Both the position numbers and the translations under genes were made by a program. Shown here one piece after another: positions 57,363 through 64,000 of a DNA stretch of 64,000 nucleotides; positions within the stretch are counted from its first letter, which is position 1; each line of letters begins with the position of its first letter. The stretch covers positions 3,224,001 through 3,288,000 of the forward strand of contig NC_021500.1 in NCBI RefSeq assembly GCF_000410515.1. Reading direction: 5' to 3'. The notes below the pieces were generated by a model, which was not told where the DNA came from, searched no databases, and was given only the letters and a program-made list of their open reading frames with translations. The DNA is from Enterobacter sp. R4-368. GTDB lineage: Bacteria > Pseudomonadota > Gammaproteobacteria > Enterobacterales > Enterobacteriaceae.

Positions 57363-58129
57363 AATGTTTCCTCCAGGAAACCGGTGAGCGGGCTGGTGGC
57401 CTGCGCGTAACGCTGGCGGGCGCCTGGTACGGCCTGGCGGGCCAGTGTTCCGGCCTCGACAGCCAGGCGAAAAGCGCGCGCCATGTTGACCGGGTCGTCG
57501 GCGACCGCGATCGCGGTATTGACCAGCACCGCGTCAGCCCCCATCTCCAGCGCCTGCGCCGCGTGGCTGGGCGCGCCGATCCCGGCATCGACCACCACTG
57601 GCACATTCGCCTGCTCGATAATAATCTCCAGCATGGCGCGGGTTTCCAGCCCCTGGTTGGAGCCGATCGGTGCGCCCAGCGGCATGACTGCCGCGCAGCC
57701 CACCTCTTCAAGCCGTTTACACAGCACCGGATCGGCACCGCAATAGGGCAGAACCACAAAACCCATCTGCACCAGTTTTTCCGCCGCGCGCAAGGTTTCA
57801 ATCGGATCGGGCAGCAGCCAGCGGGCGTCCGGATGAATTTCCAGTTTTAGCCAGTGCGTGCCGAGTGCTTCCCGTGCCAGTTGGGCGGCGAAAATGGCCT
57901 CTTCGGCGTTTTTCGCCCCGGAGGTGTTAGGCAGCAACGTCACACCCGCATCCAGCAAGGGTTGCAACAGCATATCGGTGCGCTGGCGCAGGTCGACGCG
58001 CTTCATCGCCAGCGTTACCAGTTCGCTGCCCGACGCATGAATCGCATCGACCATCAGTTGCGGTGTGGCGAACTTGCCGGTGCCGGTAAACAGCCGTGAA
58101 GTGAACTCTTTTTCTGCAATACGTAACAT
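57359..58129 (-). CDS. thiG: Thiazole synthase ThiG
   Basis: Forms the thiamine thiazole from deoxyxylulose-5-phosphate, 2-iminoacetate and ThiS-thiocarboxylate in a TIM barrel. 256 residues starting [20 protein letters not shown]; the catalytic lysine is in VTLAMKRVD or the neighbouring strand, and the phosphate-binding [10 protein letters not shown] and [12 protein letters not shown] loops are clear. In-frame starts further upstream run into thiS and are rejected. Starts one base after the thiS stop. Confidence 0.96.
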   Translation of the reverse strand: MLRIAEKEFTSRLFTGTGKFATPQLMVDAIHASGSELVTLAMKRVDLRQRTDMLLQPLLDAGVTLLPNTSGAKNAEEAIFAAQLAREALGTHWLKLEIHPDARWLLPDPIETLRAAEKLVQMGFVVLPYCGADPVLCKRLEEVGCAAVMPLGAPIGSNQGLETRAMLEIIIEQANVPVVVDAGIGAPSHAAQALEMGADAVLVNTAIAVADDPVNMARAFRLAVEAGTLARQAVPGARQRYAQATSPLTGFLEETL

Positions 58130-58130
58130 C

Positions 58131-58331
58131 TCAGCCCCCTGCGATAACCTGAAACAGCAGGATGTGATCGCCGTCCTGCACAAGATGGTTTTCCCACTGC
58201 TCACGCGGCAGGATCTGTTGATTAACGGCCAGCGCGACACCCGGTTTGAGCTGATTGAGTTGCTCAAGCAGGGTGGCGACGGAAAGCCCGGCGACGCAGT
58301 TCATCGACTCGTCATTGAAGCGTATTTGCAT
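58131..58331 (-). CDS. thiS: Sulfur carrier protein ThiS
   Basis: 66-residue ubiquitin-like sulfur carrier whose C-terminal Gly-Gly (VIAGG) is adenylated by ThiF and converted to a thiocarboxylate. The start [11 protein letters not shown] overlaps the 3' end of thiF by 20 bp, consistent with coupled synthesis of partner proteins. Confidence 0.95.
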   Translation of the reverse strand: MQIRFNDESMNCVAGLSVATLLEQLNQLKPGVALAVNQQILPREQWENHLVQDGDHILLFQVIAGG

Positions 58332-59070
58332 GTCGCCCTCCACAAACCGGGCACTGGCGGGAAGCGTGCAGCGCCAGCGTGCGCCAAAGATTGGTGCGCG
58401 CGTCGAACAGGCGCAGCTCACCGCTGGTGGTGTGCAGCCCGTTCAACAATTTAATGGTTTCCAGCGCCTGCATGGCACCCATAATGCCGACCACCGGGCC
58501 AACAATACCGGCGGTGCGACAGTTGCGTTCTGGCTCGCTGTCGTCCGGCCATAAACAGCGGTAGCAGCCCTGCTGCCAGGGCGGCGTCAGCACCATCAAC
58601 TGGCCGCCAAAACCGACTGCGCTGGCGGTGATAAGCGGTGTCTCCAGCGCCACGCAGGCAGCGTTGATCGCCTGGCGTGTCAGCATGTTGTCGCTACAGT
58701 CGAGCACCACATCGGCCTGCTGAACTTGCTGGTGCAACGCCTCACCGCTCAAGCGCTGCTGGAGCGTAATCAGCTCGATATCTGGGTTTAATCTGTGCAG
58801 GCGCTGCGCGGTGACCTGGGTTTTCGGCTGGTTGATATCATCGGTGGTAAATAAAATCTGTCGCTGCAAATTGCTCAGGTGTACGGCGTCGTCATCCGCC
58901 AGCACCAGCGTGCCGATCCCTGCGCCAGCAAGGTAGACCGCCGCCGGTGCGCCAAGACCGCCGAGGCCGATAATTAATACCCGGCTGGCGAGCAATTTTT
59001 GCTGGCCGGTAACCGCGATATCCTCCAGCAGGATCTGGCGGCTGTAGCGCATAAAGTCACGATCATTCAT
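58312..59070 (-). CDS. thiF: ThiS adenylyltransferase ThiF
   Basis: E1-like enzyme that adenylates the ThiS C-terminus. 252 residues from [18 protein letters not shown]; nucleotide loop [19 protein letters not shown] near 35, two zinc CxxC pairs (CYRC near 169 and CPVC at the C-terminus), and the conserved cysteine in [11 protein letters not shown]. Overlaps thiE upstream by 8 bp and thiS downstream by 20 bp. Confidence 0.96.
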   Translation of the reverse strand: MNDRDFMRYSRQILLEDIAVTGQQKLLASRVLIIGLGGLGAPAAVYLAGAGIGTLVLADDDAVHLSNLQRQILFTTDDINQPKTQVTAQRLHRLNPDIELITLQQRLSGEALHQQVQQADVVLDCSDNMLTRQAINAACVALETPLITASAVGFGGQLMVLTPPWQQGCYRCLWPDDSEPERNCRTAGIVGPVVGIMGAMQALETIKLLNGLHTTSGELRLFDARTNLWRTLALHASRQCPVCGGRHANTLQ

Positions 59071-59697
59071 CGCCCACCCCCGCCAGTTGCAGTAATTGCT
59101 GGGTTGCCTGTTGCCAGTTATCCGCCCGGGTGATGGCGCTGACCACCGCAATACTGCCCACGCCGGTTGCCAACACATCCGGCGCACGCGCAAGGCTGAT
59201 ACCGCCAATAGCAACGGTTGGATAATCTTTCAGCCGTGCAACGTGATGCGCCAGCTGTTCCAGTCCCTGCGGCGCAGAAGGCATCTGTTTGGTTTGCGTG
59301 GGAAAGACATGGCCCAGCGCGATGTAAGAGGGGCGGGCCGCCAGCGCCACGTCGATTTCCATATCGTCATGGGTGGAGACGCCAAGGCGCAAACCCGCTG
59401 CACGAATGGCGCTTAAGTCGGTCGTTTCCAGATCTTCCTGACCAAGATGCACACCGTAAGCCTGGTGTTTGATCGCCAGTCGCCAGTAATCGTTAATAAA
59501 CAGCCGCGCATTAACGCGACGGCCAAGCGCGATGGCTGCCATCACATCCGCTTCAACGTCCTCGTCGCGTTTATCCTTGATGCGCAGTTGCAGCGTGCGC
59601 ACGCCCGCATCCAGTAAACGGGCAATCCAGTCGACGCTGTCGACCACCGGGTAAAGGCCGAGGCGGAAGGGCACCGGCGGGAAATCGGGCTGATACA

Positions 59698-59698
<1 letters not shown>
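59063..59698 (-). CDS. thiE: Thiamine phosphate synthase ThiE
   Basis: Joins HMP-pyrophosphate and the thiazole phosphate to thiamine monophosphate. 211 residues as in E. coli; LQLRIKDK and [16 protein letters not shown] phosphate-binding segments and the VAIGGI loop are intact. Its ATG overlaps the thiC stop by one base (TGATG). Confidence 0.97.
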
Positions 59699-61593
<1,895 letters not shown>

Positions 61594-61686
61594 TCATTCC
61601 AGAATGTAAAGGATATGGCTTGTCAGACGACGGATGGAGTAATGGCAGCAACCGCCCGTGAGGGTGGTTGACGTGAATGGATTACT

Positions 61687-61896
61687 CTTGTTCCCTTCGC
61701 AGGTTTTAACCTGATCAGGTTCCGCGGATCCCGAATTAACGGTCTCAGCCTTTTCCCCTTCATCCTTCACGCTGCCCTGTGTTGGCTGCGTTCGCTCACC
61801 ACAGTCACTTACTTGATGTAAGCTCCTGGGGATTCACGAACTTGCCGTCTCGACGCATCGCGAATGATGTTGTGGAAATATAGGCACTCCGACAAG
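61687..61896 (-). ncRNA. TPP riboswitch (THI element) of thiC, with an ERIC insertion in P3
   Basis: On the minus strand the aptamer starts with CTTGTCGGAGTGCC (61896-61883), resumes with GGCTGAGACCG (61750-61740) and continues with CGGGATCCGCGGAACCTGAT and ACCTGCGAAGGGAACAAG, ending at 61687. All TPP-contact motifs (CTGAGA, ACCTGAT, GCGAAGGGA) are intact and P1 pairs CTTGT with ACAAG. Between GTGCC and GGCTGAG lie 132 nt in place of a few nucleotides, so the P3 loop has been enlarged by an ERIC element. TPP binding should repress thiCEFSGH. Confidence 0.93.
61752..61881 (-). repeat. ERIC (IRU) element inside the thiC riboswitch
   Basis: A roughly 127-bp imperfect palindrome. Positions 61816-61837 match the conserved ERIC core used for the ERIC1R primer exactly (22 of 22), and 61793-61814 match the ERIC2 core with one change (a T for G on the minus strand). 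The flanks (CATTCGCGATGCGTC and GAAGGATGAAGG on the minus strand) are also ERIC-like. Boundaries are approximate because the ends are A/T-rich. Confidence 0.92.
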
Positions 61897-61917
61897 AAAA
61901 ACCCGTCCGAAGACGGG
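61897..61917 (-). terminator. rsd terminator, directly before the thiC riboswitch
   Basis: On the minus strand CCCGTC-TTCG-GACGGG followed by TTTTT, abutting the P1 stem of the riboswitch. A possible thiC promoter TTGAGT (61957-61952), 17 bp, TAATTT (61934-61929) would lie upstream of this hairpin, so the real thiC start point is unclear. Confidence 0.85.
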
Positions 61918-61953
61918 GACTGCTTTTTAAATTACGCGTTAATGTTTAAGAAC

Positions 61954-62457
61954 TCAAGCCGGTCGCGCGACACCGCTTTCGTCGTTGGCGCTCTCTTTGA
62001 TGTTGTTATCAAAGGCCAGCACGATTAACTTGTCTTCCAGGGTAAAGCGGGCGGCCAGCGCTTCGCCGATATCGGAAAGCGCTTGCTGGAACTCCAGACA
62101 GTTATCGTCATCAATGGCGTTTTCCAGGCTGGAGTCGTAATAGTTCATGATTTCTACAGTATTCGCTTCAAGCATTGGGTAAAGCTGCGTCGCCGCTAAA
62201 AGTGGGCTGCTCCCTTCCAATTCGCTAATGATGCGTTCATAAATATTGAAGTGACCTGCGGAAAGGTATTCCACCAGGTTGTGGCAAAAATCGTCCAGCG
62301 CTTTTTCGTTAAGCTGCATGTAGGATCCTTTGCCAGGTTTAATGCCAACCAGATTGTAATAAGAAACAAGCAGTTGCTTACGTGCTTGCAGCCAATGGTC
62401 GACAAGTTTGTTACTTCCTCCAACGCGCTCTGTCAGGCTTTCTAACTGGTTTAGCAT
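61954..62457 (-). CDS. rsd: Regulator of sigma D
   Basis: Anti-sigma-70 protein of stationary phase; also modulates SpoT with HPr in E. coli. 167 residues forming a helical bundle, starting [41 protein letters not shown]. About nine residues longer at the C-terminus than E. coli Rsd. Divergent from nudC, with an 83-bp control region. Confidence 0.95.
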   Translation of the reverse strand: MLNQLESLTERVGGSNKLVDHWLQARKQLLVSYYNLVGIKPGKGSYMQLNEKALDDFCHNLVEYLSAGHFNIYERIISELEGSSPLLAATQLYPMLEANTVEIMNYYDSSLENAIDDDNCLEFQQALSDIGEALAARFTLEDKLIVLAFDNNIKESANDESGVARPA

Positions 62458-62540
62458 AAATGGCTCCGCAAATATGTAAGATCAAAACGATGTAATAATA
62501 ATGTTAATAACATGCCAGTAAAGCGAAGGTAGTGCACCAA

Positions 62541-63314
62541 ATGGTACGTATTATTGAAGCACACGATCAGGGCTGGTGGATCGTCAGCCATGAACAAAAA
62601 TTATGGATGCCCGGCGGGGAATTACCACACGGCAAGGCAGGAAATTTCGATCTTGTGGGGCAGAGCGCGCTTCACATTGGCGAGTGGCAGGGCGAAGCGG
62701 TATGGATGATCCGCCAGAATCGTCGCCAGGATATGGGATCCGTGCGCCTGCTTATCGATCAAGATGTGGGGCTTTTTCAACTGGCGGGCCGTGGCGTGCA
62801 ACTGGCGGAATTTTATCGTTCACACCAGTTTTGCGGTTACTGCGGGCACACCATGCACCCCAGTAAAACCGAATGGGCAATGCTGTGCGATCACTGCCGC
62901 GAGCGCTATTACCCGCAAATCGCCCCTTGCATCATTGTCGCCATTCGCCGTGATGACAGCATTTTGCTGGCGCAGCACACGCGCCATCGCAATGGCATTT
63001 ACACGGTGCTCGCCGGTTTCGTCGAAGTGGGCGAAACCCTTGAACAGGCGGTGGCGCGTGAAGTGATGGAAGAGAGCGGCATCAAAGTGAGGAATTTGCG
63101 TTATGTCACCTCGCAACCGTGGCCGTTTCCGCAATCGCTGATGACCGCATTTATGGCGGAATATGACAGCGGCGAAATCCGCATTGACCCGAAAGAGTTA
63201 CTGGATGCGGGCTGGTATCGCTATGACAACTTGCCGCTGTTACCGCCTCCGGGTACGGTTGCGCGCCGCCTTATCGAGGATACGGTGGCGATGTGTCGGG
63301 CAGACGACGAATAA
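62541..63314 (+). CDS. nudC: NADH pyrophosphatase / RNA deNADding enzyme NudC
   Basis: Hydrolyses NADH and removes NAD caps from RNA 5' ends. 257 residues; zinc site CGYCGH...CDHC (near 98-119) and the Nudix box [23 protein letters not shown] (near 159-181), followed by the [13 protein letters not shown] motif. I choose ATG 62541 ([11 protein letters not shown]), giving the E. coli length; a GTG three codons earlier sits too close to the AAGG. hemE follows after 39 bp. Confidence 0.95.
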   Translation: MVRIIEAHDQGWWIVSHEQKLWMPGGELPHGKAGNFDLVGQSALHIGEWQGEAVWMIRQNRRQDMGSVRLLIDQDVGLFQLAGRGVQLAEFYRSHQFCGYCGHTMHPSKTEWAMLCDHCRERYYPQIAPCIIVAIRRDDSILLAQHTRHRNGIYTVLAGFVEVGETLEQAVAREVMEESGIKVRNLRYVTSQPWPFPQSLMTAFMAEYDSGEIRIDPKELLDAGWYRYDNLPLLPPPGTVARRLIEDTVAMCRADDE

Positions 63315-63353
63315 GGTGTATATACTGGCGGCCTGACGCTTGAGGAACTGACA

Positions 63354-64000
63354 ATGACCGAACTGAAAAACGATCGTTACCTGCGCGCGCTTCAGCGCCA
63401 GCCAGTAGATATGACCCCGGTGTGGATGATGCGCCAGGCAGGCCGCTATTTACCGGAATATAAAGCGACCCGCGCGCAAGCAGGCGATTTTATGTCGCTG
63501 TGCAAAAACGCCGAGCTGGCCTGCGAAGTGACCTTACAGCCGCTGCGCCGCTACCCGCTTGATGCGGCTATTCTTTTCTCCGACATCCTTACCGTGCCAG
63601 ATGCGATGGGGCTTGGCCTCTATTTCGAAGCCGGGGAAGGGCCGCGTTTTACCTCGCCCATCACCTGCAAAGCGGATGTTGATAAGCTGCCGGTGCCAGA
63701 CCCGGAAAACGAGCTGGGCTACGTGATGAACGCCGTGCGCACCATTCGCCGTGAGCTGAAAGGTGAAGTGCCGCTGATCGGTTTTTCCGGTAGCCCGTGG
63801 ACACTGGCGACTTATATGGTGGAAGGCGGCAGCAGCAAAGCGTTTACTCTGATTAAAAAAATGATGTACGCCGAGCCGCACACGCTGCATGCGCTACTGG
63901 ATAAGCTGGCGCAGAGCGTCACGCTGTACCTCAACGCGCAGATCCGCGCGGGCGCACAGTCAGTGATGATTTTCGACACCTGGGGCGGTGTGTTGACCGG
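63354..64000 (+). CDS. hemE: Uroporphyrinogen decarboxylase, 3' truncated by the window edge
   Basis: Converts uroporphyrinogen III to coproporphyrinogen III in heme synthesis. The first 215 or so codons are in the window, starting [17 protein letters not shown] with TGAGGAACTGACA upstream. The signature [15 protein letters not shown] (near 22-36) and the catalytic Asp in [14 protein letters not shown] are present. The remainder lies outside. It is the second heme gene here besides hemG. Confidence 0.97.
   Translation, partial: MTELKNDRYLRALQRQPVDMTPVWMMRQAGRYLPEYKATRAQAGDFMSLCKNAELACEVTLQPLRRYPLDAAILFSDILTVPDAMGLGLYFEAGEGPRFTSPITCKADVDKLPVPDPENELGYVMNAVRTIRRELKGEVPLIGFSGSPWTLATYMVEGGSSKAFTLIKKMMYAEPHTLHALLDKLAQSVTLYLNAQIRAGAQSVMIFDTWGGVLT

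Overview
The window is a chromosomal segment of a gamma-proteobacterium of the family Enterobacteriaceae. Protein sequences are nearly colinear with the E. coli metE-to-hemE region, and the 16S rRNA and protein divergence suggest a Kosakonia/Enterobacter-type genus (inference; no database was searched). Nearly everything is core genome. I see no prophage, integron, CRISPR array, insertion sequence or defence island.

Layout. (1) 1-7692: 3' part of metE, a three-gene ABC importer operon absent from this spot in E. coli, a dienelactone hydrolase on the minus strand, and udp with its two CRP sites. (2) 7828-18209: rmuC, the ubiquinone genes ubiE-ubiJ-ubiB, the twin-arginine translocase tatABC with tatD, rfaH (minus), ubiD and fre, then a 470-bp repeat-rich gap. 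(3) 18210-25754: fadBA (minus) with a FadR operator, pepQ, yigZ, trkH, hemG. (4) 25755-35494: an rRNA operon (16S, tRNA-Glu, 23S, 5S) followed by the first 145 bp of murB, then a second and defective rRNA operon starting from the same upstream sequence, in which 16S is fused directly to 23S. (5) 35350-39071: intact murB, birA, coaA (minus) and a GNAT acetyltransferase (minus). (6) 39405-53505: four tRNAs with tufB, secE-nusG, and the ribosomal protein/RNA polymerase operon rplKAJL-rpoBC. (7) 53697-55999: accessory minus-strand genes, namely PTS IIB-IIA proteins of the lactose/cellobiose family without a IIC, and a membrane diguanylate cyclase. (8) 56208-61590: the thiamine operon thiCEFSGH (minus) behind a TPP riboswitch. 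(9) rsd (minus), nudC and the 5' part of hemE.

What stands out. The TPP riboswitch of thiC carries a complete ERIC element inside its P3 loop, enlarging the aptamer to about 210 nt. The rRNA locus is structurally abnormal: it joins the 5' flank of E. coli rrnA (hemG) to the 3' flank of rrnB (murB), contains a tandem copy with a 1540-bp internal deletion, and has junctions that look like either a very recent illegitimate recombination or an assembly error. The accessory ABC importer has a possible Pho box, and the PTS pair has a CRP site at the spacing of a class I promoter. I did not find a convincing unknown multi-gene system; the riboswitch/ERIC composite and the hybrid rRNA operon are the best candidates for follow-up.
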